A stretch of DNA of 13,026 bases from JAKPNF01 sp031556275 (GCA_031556275.1 JAVBTG010000088.1:1-13026); one strand, 5' to 3'. Shown: positions 1 to 6,410, numbered from the stretch's first letter. Notes: a model not told the origin generated them from the letters alone. A program made the numbers and translations.

Positions 1-1
1 A

Positions 2-1105
2 CTGGCGGGGCTTTTGGGCGAGGATGCCGCCGCCCCCCTGTCGGACAAGCGGCCGCTCAAAATCATGATGGTCGGCCTGCACGGCTCCGGCAAGACGACC
101 TCGACCGCCAAGCTCGCGAAGCTGCTGGGCAAGCGCGGCTACAAGCCCGCGCTGATCGCGTGCGATATTTACCGCCCCGCCGCCATCGACCAGCTGGAGA
201 CGCTGGCCAAGGCGCAGGGCTTTCTTTTTTACGCCGAGCGCGACGCCAAAAAAGTGTCCGCGCTCGCCAAGCGCGGCTTGGAATGGGCGATCGCGCAGGG
301 CGCGGATCTCGTGATTTTCGACACGGCCGGGCGGCTGCAGATCGACACCGATTTGATCGAGGAAATCAAGGACCTGCGCAAGGAGATTTCGCCCGAGGAA
401 GTGCTGCTCGTGGGCGACGCGGCCTTGGGACAGGAGGCGGTCAACGTCGCAAAGCATTTTAACGAGGCGGTGCAGATCACGGGGCTGATTCTCACGAAGC
501 TCGACGGCGACGCGCGCGGGGGCGCGGCCCTTTCGATGAAGGCGATCACCGGCGTGCCCATCAAGTTCATGGGGTACGGCGAGAAGCCGGAGGATTTTGA
601 TCTCTTCCACCCCGACCGCATGGCCCAGCGTATTTTGGGGATGGGCGACGTGGTGTCGCTCGTCGAAAAGGCTCAGGAGACGATCGACGAGCAGGAGGCC
701 GCCCGCCTCGCCGAAAAAATGCGCAAGGCGGACTTTAACCTTTCGGATTTTTTGGCGCAGCTACGGCAGATCAAAAAGATGGGGCCCCTGAGCGGCATTC
801 TCTCCATGCTGCCCGGCATGAGCGGCGTGGAGGTCGGCGACAAGGAGGAGGGACGCCTCAAGACGATCGAGGCGATCATCCTGTCGATGACACCGATGGA
901 GCGCGAAAGGCCGCAGGTACTCAACGCCTCGCGCCGCCTGCGCATCGCCAAGGGTTCGGGCACGGAAGTCAAGGATGTCAACCAGCTCATCAAGCAGTTT
1001 GAGCAGATGCGCAAGATGATGAAGATGCTCAAGGGCGGCAAGGGCCGCAAATTCCTCTCGCAGATGGCGGCCCAGCAGGGGCAGCAGCCGCCGTTTGGGA
1101 TGTAG
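2..1105 (+). CDS. ffh: Signal recognition particle GTPase Ffh (SRP54), 5' end outside window
   Basis: Protein component of the signal recognition particle. It binds 4.5S RNA and nascent signal peptides and delivers ribosomes to FtsY at the membrane. 367 residues are visible; the reading frame is open to the window edge, so most of the N-terminal helical bundle is missing. The GTPase domain shows the P-loop GLHGSGKT (visible residues 25-32), DTAGR (107-111) and TKLDGDARGG (165-174). The methionine-rich M domain starts near residue 235, with the SRP-RNA-binding region and a typical QMRKMMKMLKGGKG tail. The TTG at 14 is internal and not the true start. The stop codon TAG overlaps the left boundary of a palindromic repeat, and a bidirectional terminator follows about 185 nt later. 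Identification is near certain because all signature motifs are intact. Confidence 0.97.
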   Translation: MAGLLGEDAAAPLSDKRPLKIMMVGLHGSGKTTSTAKLAKLLGKRGYKPALIACDIYRPAAIDQLETLAKAQGFLFYAERDAKKVSALAKRGLEWAIAQGADLVIFDTAGRLQIDTDLIEEIKDLRKEISPEEVLLVGDAALGQEAVNVAKHFNEAVQITGLILTKLDGDARGGAALSMKAITGVPIKFMGYGEKPEDFDLFHPDRMAQRILGMGDVVSLVEKAQETIDEQEAARLAEKMRKADFNLSDFLAQLRQIKKMGPLSGILSMLPGMSGVEVGDKEEGRLKTIEAIILSMTPMERERPQVLNASRRLRIAKGSGTEVKDVNQLIKQFEQMRKMMKMLKGGKGRKFLSQMAAQQGQQPPFGM

Positions 1106-1267
1106 GCTGTGTTTGAAAATTGAAACCGAGGATGCGAAAGGCGGTTTTGGATCAATTTTTTGGGCTTCGAGCCGAGGCGATGCCGAACATCGTCGAGGTG
1201 AGGAACCGAAAAATTGGCCAAAATCCGACCGAGCAGCCGATGTGTTTGAATTTCCAAATACAGCCTA
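1103..1267. mobile_element. MITE-like palindromic repeat inserted at the ffh stop codon
   Basis: A roughly 161-bp non-coding element (1105-1265) is bounded on both sides by the dinucleotide TA (1103-1104 and 1266-1267). Its ends are imperfect inverted repeats: the left end starts TAGGCTGTGTTTGAAAATTG, and the reverse complement of the right end starts TAGGCTGTATTTGGAAATTC. Pairing continues inward; around 1142-1160 (cggttttggatcaattttt) matches the complement of about 1207-1228 with small indels, and the apex is a small stem (GCGATG with CATCGT) near 1177-1192. The whole unit can fold into one long hairpin and has no coding potential. TA duplication is typical of elements mobilised by Tc1/mariner or IS630-family transposases, but no transposase is present here. 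A second partial copy lies at the window end. The MITE assignment is inference; the palindrome is seen directly. Confidence 0.7.
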
Positions 1268-1289
1268 AGCTGTGAAGGAAGATTCACAC

Positions 1290-1324
1290 AAAAAAAGCGC
1301 GGAAATGTTCTCCGCGCTTTTTTT
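1290..1324. terminator. Bidirectional rho-independent terminator between ffh and trpF
   Basis: A GC stem of GCGCGGA with TCCGCGC (1297-1303 and 1311-1317) and a 7-nt loop is flanked by A7 on the left and T7 on the right. Either strand therefore reads as a hairpin followed by a U run. It lies between the convergent ffh (+) and trpF (-) genes, and the A/T tract abuts the trpF stop codon. It can serve both transcription units. Confidence 0.9.
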
Positions 1325-1976
1325 ATTGTGCGGGGGTTCGCGCGGCCGCGAAAAAGGCCGCGAGTTTTGCGGGGTCTTTGCGGCCGGGCGAGGCTTCGAC
1401 GCCGCTGCTCACGTCGACGATGTCGGCGTGGGTTTCCACAATGGCCTTGGCGATGTTCTCGGGGGTGAGACCGCCCGCCAAGACCCATTTGTTCTCCGGA
1501 AAGGCCTCTTTTTCGCGGGCGAAAAAACCCCAGTTGCCGACTTTGCCGGTGCCGCCGTAGACGCCCGCCTGGTAGGCGTCGATGACGAAGGTGTCGGCCA
1601 CCTCGATCAGATATTCGGGGAACGCCGTGCCGTAGGGCACGCGCGGGGCCAGCCAGAGGGCCGGACGGCCGACCGTGCGGATCCACGCGGCGATGGCGGC
1701 GGGCGGCACGGCGGCGGGATCGAAGTGGATTTGGTAAAAATCAAAGCCGAGTTTTTGGTGCGCCGCGAGGCGTTCGGGCGACGGGGCGACATCGACGAGC
1801 ACGCGTTTGCCTTTGGGGATCGCGGCGGCCAGGGCGCGCGCCTTTTCGGCGGAAACAGCGCGGGGGGAATCGTCAAAGACGATGACGCCGCCATAGTCCG
1901 CGCCCAATTCCAAGGCCCGCGCAATGTCTTCCTTGCGCGTCAGGCCGCAGATTTTTATGCGCGTGGCGGTGTTCAT
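1323..1976 (-). CDS. trpF: Phosphoribosylanthranilate isomerase (TrpF)
   Basis: Catalyses the Amadori rearrangement of N-(5-phosphoribosyl)anthranilate to CdRP in tryptophan biosynthesis; a soluble TIM-barrel enzyme. The 217-aa protein matches the usual family length. Visible motifs are KICGLT with the catalytic Cys10, DSPRAV (36-41), the VIDA segment with the probable general acid Asp133, GGTGK (141-145), AGGLTPENI (167-175) and DVSSGVEASPG. The start is the ATG at 1976-1974, which overlaps the hemD stop in an ATGA; the same frame stays open farther upstream inside hemD, but the protein homology begins at this ATG. It is almost certainly co-transcribed and translationally coupled with hemD. 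No other trp gene is nearby. Its stop runs directly into the shared terminator. Confidence 0.95.
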   Translation of the reverse strand: MNTATRIKICGLTRKEDIARALELGADYGGVIVFDDSPRAVSAEKARALAAAIPKGKRVLVDVAPSPERLAAHQKLGFDFYQIHFDPAAVPPAAIAAWIRTVGRPALWLAPRVPYGTAFPEYLIEVADTFVIDAYQAGVYGGTGKVGNWGFFAREKEAFPENKWVLAGGLTPENIAKAIVETHADIVDVSSGVEASPGRKDPAKLAAFFAAARTPAQ

Positions 1977-2758
1977 ACGCCGATTTTTTCCAAGAGCGCG
2001 GCGCACACGCCGTCCATCGTGTGCTCCGGGGCCTCCGCGTCGACCGGGATCCCCGCCTTGCGCATGGCCGCCGCCGTCGAGGGGCCTATCGCCACGGCCA
2101 AGGGTTTTTTCGCGCCGCTTTGGGTGCGCAGTTCCTTGGCTTGGGCGACGAAGGACTCCACCGCCGAGGGCGAGGCGAAGACGATGACGTCGGCCCCCTC
2201 CTTGCGGAAGACGGCAGCGTCGGCGCACTGCGAAATGTCGTGCGTCTTCGTCTCGTAAACGGGCATGATGTCGACGATCGCCCTGCCCTCGTTCTCCAAG
2301 GCTTCGACCAGCGTGTCGCGGTTGCGGTTGCCGGTGATGACGAGGATTTTTAAATTGTCCATCGACTCGAAGTCCATCATCGCCTTGGCGAGCGCGGACG
2401 CCTCGGCCTCGGCGGGGACGACGTCCGCCGCCAGATGGAACTGCGAAAGCTCTGCCACCGTCGCGGGGCCCACGCAGGCGAACTTGGCGGGGCCGATGAA
2501 GCGGATGTCGTTAAAAGTGTGGAAAAAGCGGTTGAAAAAACCCTTCACGCCGTTGGCGCTGGTGAAGACGATCCATTCGTAGCCGGTGATCTCGGAGAGC
2601 ATCTCGTCGTTGTCGTGCGTTTCCTGCGCGAGGTTGACGTCGATCAACGGGATTTCCAAAACGCGCGCGCCTAATTGCTCGAACGCCTGGCGCGAGGCGG
2701 CGATGCCGTCGGCCGTGCGGGTCAAAACAATGGTTTTTTCCTTAAAGGTTTTTTTCAT
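1973..2758 (-). CDS. hemD: Uroporphyrinogen-III synthase (HemD)
   Basis: Cyclises hydroxymethylbilane with inversion of ring D to uroporphyrinogen III, the branch-point precursor of haem, cobalamin and sirohaem. The 261-aa protein has the two-lobed family pattern: FTSANGV (65-71), a VGPAT segment (96-100), a conserved Tyr in PVYET (168), FASPSAV (194-200) and IGPSTAAAM (224-232). HemD is a poorly conserved family, but this set of motifs in this order is diagnostic. The start is ATG at 2758-2756, preceded by an AT-rich leader without a Shine-Dalgarno sequence. It is the first gene of a hemD-trpF pair that overlaps by 4 nt. The usual partner hemC is not adjacent; the gene upstream is an aldolase-type lyase 167 bp away. 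Confidence 0.93.
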   Translation of the reverse strand: MKKTFKEKTIVLTRTADGIAASRQAFEQLGARVLEIPLIDVNLAQETHDNDEMLSEITGYEWIVFTSANGVKGFFNRFFHTFNDIRFIGPAKFACVGPATVAELSQFHLAADVVPAEAEASALAKAMMDFESMDNLKILVITGNRNRDTLVEALENEGRAIVDIMPVYETKTHDISQCADAAVFRKEGADVIVFASPSAVESFVAQAKELRTQSGAKKPLAVAIGPSTAAAMRKAGIPVDAEAPEHTMDGVCAALLEKIGV

Positions 2759-2805
2759 AACCCATCGAATAATAAATACGGATAATATTACTTAGAAAGC
2801 GGGAA

Positions 2806-2827
2806 CCGATTTGCCAAGGCAAATCGG
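2806..2827. promoter_or_regulatory. Perfect 10-bp inverted repeat upstream of hemD, possible operator
   Basis: CCGATTTGCC and GGCAAATCGG form arms separated by only AA, 48 bp upstream of the hemD start codon and inside the otherwise featureless 2759-2925 gap. The very short centre favours a dimeric-protein binding site over an RNA terminator, and no T run follows on either strand. An AT-rich stretch (about 2765-2795) between it and hemD could hold the promoter -10 region. The symmetry is seen directly; the regulatory role is inference. Confidence 0.4.
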
Positions 2828-2925
2828 CGGGCGTTTTGAGACATATCCTATTGTCCGGGCGGTGAACACTCAACCAAGAAAGGAGCGGTTAAGACGGAGG
2901 GCAGGCCAAAAAAAAGCGCGCGCGT

Positions 2926-3855
2926 TTAAAAGAATTCCGGAAGCATCGCGCGCGCCGCTTGGGCGATCGGCCCGCATTCGTCCACAGGTGTGCCGACATA
3001 GGGCCAGCGCATGCGCGGCGTCATGCCCGGCAGCCAGCCGCCCGCGACCGCCGCCGTTTTGTCCGCCGCCATGTTGGAACGGTGGTGAATCGTGATAAGC
3101 GGCTCGATCTGCCCGCGCCAAAACGCGAGCAGGCGCTGCTCGAAGGCTATCGCCTTGGGGAGATAGCCCAAGCACTGCTCGTACCACGCCTGCGCCCCGC
3201 GCGGGCTCAGGCAGGCGACGTTGGAATAAGCCCCGTGCGCCCCCTTGGCGATGCCGCTGGCGAGCAGATGCCCGGGAACGAACACCGACAGACGATCGAA
3301 CAGCGGCCGCATCTGCGCGTACCAAGCGTCGTCGCCGCCCGGGACCTTCACGCCCTGCACCTGCGGGACCGCCTCGGCGATCGTGCGCCAGTCGGCGGGA
3401 TCCAAACGTTTTTTGGCGTGCGGAGGATTGTACACGACGAGGGGGATGTCTCCCGCCTCCTCGGCTATTTTGCGCAGGAAAGCCAATATCTCCGGCATCG
3501 TGGGCGGGAACCAGTCGGGCAGGATGATCTGCATGGCCGACGGACAAAGCCCGCGCGCAAAGCGCATGCGTTCCAGCGAGAGCTGCGGACTCATGTGGCT
3601 CGCGCCGATTTGGAACGGCATGCCCGCTTTTTCGCATTTTTGCGCCAAAATCGTGTTGACGCGTTCGTACTCCGCGGGCGTCTGCGTGTAGAACTCGCCG
3701 GCGCTGCCGTTGGAGTAGATGCCGTTGACTTTGGCGGCGATGTAATAGTCGATCTCGGCCTCGAGCAGGCCCTCGTCGATGGAATCGTCGGCGTTGACGG
3801 GCAACAGCAATGTGGCCCAGTTGCCGCGAATCTGCGATGCGTCCAGTGGTTTCAT
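2926..3855 (-). CDS. Dihydrodipicolinate synthase/N-acetylneuraminate lyase family protein
   Basis: Class I aldolase-type TIM barrel of the DapA/NanA superfamily, 309 aa, about the usual length. The Schiff-base lysine is Lys170 in the GVKVPGG segment, and the catalytic tyrosine is Tyr142 in VVYNPP. The substrate-carboxylate motif is GSAGEF (50-55) instead of the TTGE of true DapA. For that reason I do not call it 4-hydroxy-tetrahydrodipicolinate synthase; a pyruvate-type lyase or aldolase acting on another oxo acid is as likely. The start ATG (3855-3853) immediately precedes MKPLDASQIRG, and no Shine-Dalgarno sequence is visible. It lies upstream of hemD in the same orientation but is separated by 167 bp with a palindrome, so it is probably a separate unit. 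After its stop the minus strand reads an alternating CG run and then T8, which may terminate weakly. Confidence 0.88.
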   Translation of the reverse strand: MKPLDASQIRGNWATLLLPVNADDSIDEGLLEAEIDYYIAAKVNGIYSNGSAGEFYTQTPAEYERVNTILAQKCEKAGMPFQIGASHMSPQLSLERMRFARGLCPSAMQIILPDWFPPTMPEILAFLRKIAEEAGDIPLVVYNPPHAKKRLDPADWRTIAEAVPQVQGVKVPGGDDAWYAQMRPLFDRLSVFVPGHLLASGIAKGAHGAYSNVACLSPRGAQAWYEQCLGYLPKAIAFEQRLLAFWRGQIEPLITIHHRSNMAADKTAAVAGGWLPGMTPRMRWPYVGTPVDECGPIAQAARAMLPEFF

Positions 3856-3979
3856 GGCGGGGATTTTGCCTTAAAGACCTAGGGGGTTGCCCTTGCGGGA
3901 CTCATTCGGTGAAAATCATAACGCATACCCAAAATAGGGCGAGTTTTTTATTGTGAATGAAAGGTGATGTGATGGCGTT

Positions 3980-3993
3980 GGGGGGGGGTGGGG
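3980..3993 (+). repeat. G9 homopolymer tract followed by T and G4
   Basis: Nine consecutive G, then T and four G, lie in the divergent spacer between the lyase gene and the TM2 gene, ending 43 bp before the TM2 ATG. Tracts of this length are prone to slippage. A 17-codon reading frame starting at ATG 3957 runs through the tract and stops at 4010. One extra G would put it in frame with the TM2 protein with no intervening stop. Whether the tract varies is unknown. Confidence 0.6.
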
Positions 3994-4036
3994 AATTTCG
4001 TTGTCATTGAAGGGGGGCTCGGATACAAATCCTCGC

Positions 4037-4381
4037 ATGAGCGAATGCAAACGATGCGGGAAAGTACTTAACGACGAGGAGCGCTTTTGCGGCCGATGCG
4101 GGCTGCCCGCCGACAACACGCCGAGCCCGTTGAGGGCGAGCGGCCCCTTCGCCGTGCCCGCCGACAAAAACCGGTTGCTGTTTATCCTGATGGGTGTCCT
4201 TTTCGGCCCGTTCGGGGTGCACAACTTCATCATCGGCAACACGGGCAAAGGCGTGGCGCAACTGCTTATCACGGTCTTAAGCCTCGGGGTGCTCGCCTTC
4301 GTCTCCGGTATCTGGGCCATCGTCGAAATCTGCACGGTGACCACGAACGCCAATGGGGAGCCGCTGGTGTTTAATTTTTGA
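4037..4381 (+). CDS. Small zinc-ribbon plus TM2-domain membrane protein
   Basis: A 114-aa protein. The N-terminus carries a CxxC-x10-CxxC zinc ribbon (Cys4, Cys7, Cys18, Cys21), followed by a Pro/Ala-rich linker. The TM2 domain (about residues 49-104) has two hydrophobic helices joined by the GPFGVHNFIIGN turn, which resembles the family GxFGxHxFYxG motif, and ends with GIWAIVEI. It is therefore a small two-pass inner-membrane protein. TM2 proteins are widespread and mostly uncharacterised, so the function is unknown. ATG 4037 is chosen because the zinc ribbon starts at residue 4; an in-frame TTG at 4001 would only add a low-complexity extension. A GGGGGG run exists but is about 20 nt upstream, too far for a normal Shine-Dalgarno. 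A strong terminator follows 15 nt after the stop. Confidence 0.85.
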   Translation: MSECKRCGKVLNDEERFCGRCGLPADNTPSPLRASGPFAVPADKNRLLFILMGVLFGPFGVHNFIIGNTGKGVAQLLITVLSLGVLAFVSGIWAIVEICTVTTNANGEPLVFNF

Positions 4382-4396
4382 AAGGACTAACTGCGT

Positions 4397-4440
4397 GCAC
4401 AAAAAACGCCTCCCGTTTTTCGGGAGGCGTTTTTTTGTGC
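4397..4440. terminator. Strong bidirectional terminator between the TM2 gene and ilvC
   Basis: A 9-bp GC-rich stem (CGCCTCCCG at 4407-4415 with CGGGAGGCG at 4421-4429) has a T5 loop and is extended by A6 on the left and T7 on the right. The outer GCAC/GTGC bases also pair. It lies directly after the TM2 stop (+) and downstream of the ilvC stop (-), so it ends both convergent units. Confidence 0.93.
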
Positions 4441-4456
4441 AAGCAATCCTCGCGGA

Positions 4457-5488
4457 TTACTTGTTGTAGGAGGCTTTCGCGCCTTTGATGTTGCGCTTGG
4501 GCATCCAGGGCATCAGGCCGCGCAGGCGTTCGCCCGTCTTTTCGATCTGGTGCTTTTCGCCGGCTTTGAGGAGCTTGTTGTAGTTCTTCAGGCCGCCCTT
4601 GTACTCGGCCACCCACTGCTTGGTGAATTTGCCGGACTGGATTTCCTTGAGAATCTGCTCCATCGCCTTGCGGGACTGCGCGTTGATGACGCGGGGGCCC
4701 CGGGTGATGTCGCCGTACTTGGCCGTCTCGGAGATCGAGAAGCGCATGCCGGAGATGCCGGACTCGATCATCAGATCGACGATGAGTTTTAACTCGTGCA
4801 GGCATTCAAAGTAGGCCATCTCGGGCTGGTAGCCCGCCTTGACGAGGGTTTCGAAGCCCGCCGTCACGAGGGCGGAGGCGCCGCCGCAGAGGACGGCCTG
4901 CTCGCCGAAGAGGTCCGTTTCGGTCTCTTCCTTAAACGTCGTCTGGATGACGCCCGCGCGGGTGCCGCCGATACCTTTGGCCCAGGCCAACGCGATCTTC
5001 TTGGCCTTCTTGTCGGCGTCCTGATAGATGGCGATAAGGGCGGGCACGCCCTTGCCTTCCAAGTACTGCTGGCGCACGATGTGGCCGGGGCCCTTGGGGG
5101 CGACCATGATCACATTAATGCCCTTCAGGGGCTTGATCAGCTTGTAGTGGACCGCGAGGCCATGGATGAAAATGAGGGTCTTGCCCTTGGAGAGGTTGGG
5201 CTCGATGTCCTTCTTGTAGACGTCGGCCTGCTTCATGTCGGGAATGGCGACGAGGAAAGCGTCGGCCTTCTTGACGGCGTCGCCGACGCTCATCACCTCG
5301 AAGCCCTTTGACTCGGCGACTTTCCAGGACTTGCTCCCGGGATAAAGGCCGACGATGACCTTGCAACCGCTGTCCTTCAGGTTCATCGCATGGGCGTGAC
5401 CCTGCGAACCAAAGCCGAGAACGGCGAGCGTTTTGTTTTTGAAGACGCTCAAATCGGCGTCCTTTTCGGTGTAGACTTTAGCGGGCAT
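4457..5488 (-). CDS. ilvC: Ketol-acid reductoisomerase, class I (IlvC)
   Basis: Converts 2-acetolactate and 2-aceto-2-hydroxybutyrate, with NAD(P)H and Mg2+, to the dihydroxy acids of valine, leucine and isoleucine synthesis. The 343 aa fit a short class I enzyme. The Rossmann motif is GFGSQGHAHAMNLKDSG (25-41). The catalytic domain has His109, Lys132 in APKGPGH, metal ligands Asp192 and Glu196 in TDLFGEQ, Glu228 and Glu232 in YFECLHE, and SISETAKYGD (251-260). The cofactor-specificity loop reads GLYPGSKSW: Tyr49 stands where many NADPH-dependent enzymes have Arg, while the following Ser and Lys residues are retained. The start ATG 5488 gives the canonical MPAKVY N-terminus. The gene follows ilvN by 88 bp, without an obvious Shine-Dalgarno sequence, and ends at the shared terminator. 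Confidence 0.97.
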   Translation of the reverse strand: MPAKVYTEKDADLSVFKNKTLAVLGFGSQGHAHAMNLKDSGCKVIVGLYPGSKSWKVAESKGFEVMSVGDAVKKADAFLVAIPDMKQADVYKKDIEPNLSKGKTLIFIHGLAVHYKLIKPLKGINVIMVAPKGPGHIVRQQYLEGKGVPALIAIYQDADKKAKKIALAWAKGIGGTRAGVIQTTFKEETETDLFGEQAVLCGGASALVTAGFETLVKAGYQPEMAYFECLHELKLIVDLMIESGISGMRFSISETAKYGDITRGPRVINAQSRKAMEQILKEIQSGKFTKQWVAEYKGGLKNYNKLLKAGEKHQIEKTGERLRGLMPWMPKRNIKGAKASYNK

Positions 5489-5515
5489 GACTGAGTGAGA
5501 ATAAAAGGTTTAGAT

Positions 5516-5536
5516 AATCCCAATTATCAAGGGATT
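5516..5536. repeat. Short inverted repeat between ilvN and ilvC
   Basis: AATCCC (5516-5521) and GGGATT (5531-5536) form a perfect 6-bp inverted repeat with a 9-nt AT-rich spacer in the 88-bp ilvN-ilvC gap, 28 bp before the ilvC start. It could be an operator or a weak mRNA hairpin affecting ilvC expression. No T run follows, so it is not a rho-independent terminator. Its role is not known. Confidence 0.3.
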
Positions 5537-5576
5537 GCAACAGGGAAATGATCGGGAGTCGCCTGTGGCGAGACGG

Positions 5577-6059
5577 TCAGGCCTCGCCGCGGGAAAGCGC
5601 GACGTTGCCGGTGCGGGCCATTTCGGTGATGCCGAAGGGCGTGACCATGTTCAGGAACGCGCGCACCTTGTTCTCGTTGCCGGTGCACTCGACGATCATG
5701 GAGGTCGTGGACACGTCGATCACCTTGGCGCGGAAGACCTGCGCGATCTCGATGAGCTTGGAGCGCACGCCCTCGCCGCAGTCGATCTTGACCATCACCA
5801 ATTCGCGGGCGACGAAGCCGCTGCCGCGCGAAAAGTCCGTCACCTCGATGACGTTGACGAGGCGTTCGAGCTGGTGGATGCACTGCTCGAGCGCGTCCTC
5901 GTCGGCGACGATGGTGGCGGTGATGCGCGAGAGCTTGGGGTCGTGCGTGGGGCCGACGTTCAGGGTTTCGATGTTGAAACCGCGACCGCTGAACATGCCC
6001 GCCACGCGCGCCAGCACGCCGAACTTGTTTTCAACGAGGGCGGAGATGGTGTGTTTCAT
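5577..6059 (-). CDS. ilvN: Acetolactate synthase small (regulatory) subunit
   Basis: Regulatory subunit of acetohydroxyacid synthase. It activates the catalytic subunit and confers feedback inhibition by valine. The 160 aa contain an N-terminal ACT domain (about 3-75, with ALVENKFGVLARVAGMFSGR and GFNIETLNVGPT) and a C-terminal regulatory domain (about 83-155, ending in FGITEMARTGNVALSRG). Asn11, Gly14 and Asn29, known valine-site positions in the E. coli IlvH family, are all present, so valine sensitivity is predicted. The start ATG 6059 lies only 11 nt after the 3' end of tRNA-Val, so processing of a shared transcript would leave an almost leaderless message. ilvC follows downstream. The catalytic ilvB/ilvI is not in the window, which is unusual because the two subunits are often adjacent. 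Confidence 0.95.
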   Translation of the reverse strand: MKHTISALVENKFGVLARVAGMFSGRGFNIETLNVGPTHDPKLSRITATIVADEDALEQCIHQLERLVNVIEVTDFSRGSGFVARELVMVKIDCGEGVRSKLIEIAQVFRAKVIDVSTTSMIVECTGNENKVRAFLNMVTPFGITEMARTGNVALSRGEA

Positions 6060-6070
6060 GGTGGTAAAAA

Positions 6071-6147
6071 TGGTAGACGGCGACGGATTCGAACCGCCGA
6101 CCCTCTGCGTGTAAAGCAGATGCTCTAACCAGCTGAGCTAGCCGTCC
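6071..6147 (-). tRNA. tRNA-Val, anticodon UAC
   Basis: A complete 77-nt cloverleaf on the minus strand. The acceptor arm is GGACGGC paired with GCCGTCT, then discriminator A and an encoded CCA. The D-arm is GCTCAGCTGGTTAGAGC. The anticodon stem TCTGC/GCAGA holds the loop TTTACAC, which places TAC at positions 34-36 and so reads valine GUA-type codons. The T-arm is GGCGG-TTCGAAT-CCGTC. It stands immediately upstream of ilvN in the same orientation, with T5 directly after CCA. A candidate promoter lies 12 bp upstream of its 5' end. Confidence 0.97.
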
Positions 6148-6159
6148 GTGTGAGATGTA

Positions 6160-6188
6160 AGGCTACCGCGCGGGCGCGCACGAGGCAA
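6160..6188 (-). promoter_or_regulatory. Candidate sigma70-type promoter for tRNA-Val-ilvN-ilvC
   Basis: On the minus strand TTGCCT (6188-6183) is separated by 17 bp from TAGCCT (6165-6160), and the tRNA begins 12 bp later. Spacing is ideal, but the -10 hexamer is a weak match to TATAAT. The intervening bases are a GC-rich CGCGCG-type tract, as in some stable-RNA promoters. No other candidate is evident before the repeat region. Confidence 0.35.
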
Positions 6189-6284
6189 GCGCGAATGGGG
6201 GCACAGCTGGCGCTGGACTTGGGGGCATTGGGGATGCGGGGGGCCTCTGAGAAATGCTGCGCGAAAAATCTCCGATTTTTCGCG

Positions 6285-6410
6285 TTCCCGCGGTGAAAAT
6301 CGCGCAAGGCTGCGTTTTTCGTCGTCGAGAAGCGGGAGCAGTAACGGAGTACAGCCCCCGCCTCACGACTTCCTCAAGCTTCGCCTTGCGCGATTTTTCC
6401 GGCGCGGGAA
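6285..6410. repeat. Long hairpin repeat, copy 1
   Basis: An imperfect palindrome of 126 bp. The outer arms are TTCCCGCG (6285-6292) against CGCGGGAA (6403-6410), then AAAATCGCGCAAGGC-type bases (6296-6310) against GCCTTGCGCGATTTTT (6383-6398). The inner arms include GTCGT/ACGAC and GCGGG/CCCGC. The apical region holds the most conserved segment, GGGAGCAGTAACGGAGTACA then GCCCCC (6334-6359). Copy 2 has the same layout with different but still complementary stem bases. No start codon or codon bias suggests coding. Confidence 0.85.

Noticed and set aside
673..1686. 337-codon minus-strand frame spanning ffh, the palindromic repeat and trpF
   Set aside because: It runs antisense to ffh and through the terminator and repeat, with no domain. 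It is a chance frame in GC-rich DNA.
1977..2228. Extension of TrpF upstream into hemD
   Set aside because: The extra residues are an Arg/Gly-rich out-of-frame reading of hemD; homology starts at the ATG that overlaps the hemD stop.
2908..2925. Rho-independent terminator after the DapA-like gene
   Set aside because: T8 follows an alternating CG run on the minus strand, but the run does not form a stem long enough with a proper loop; it is mentioned only as a possible weak terminator.
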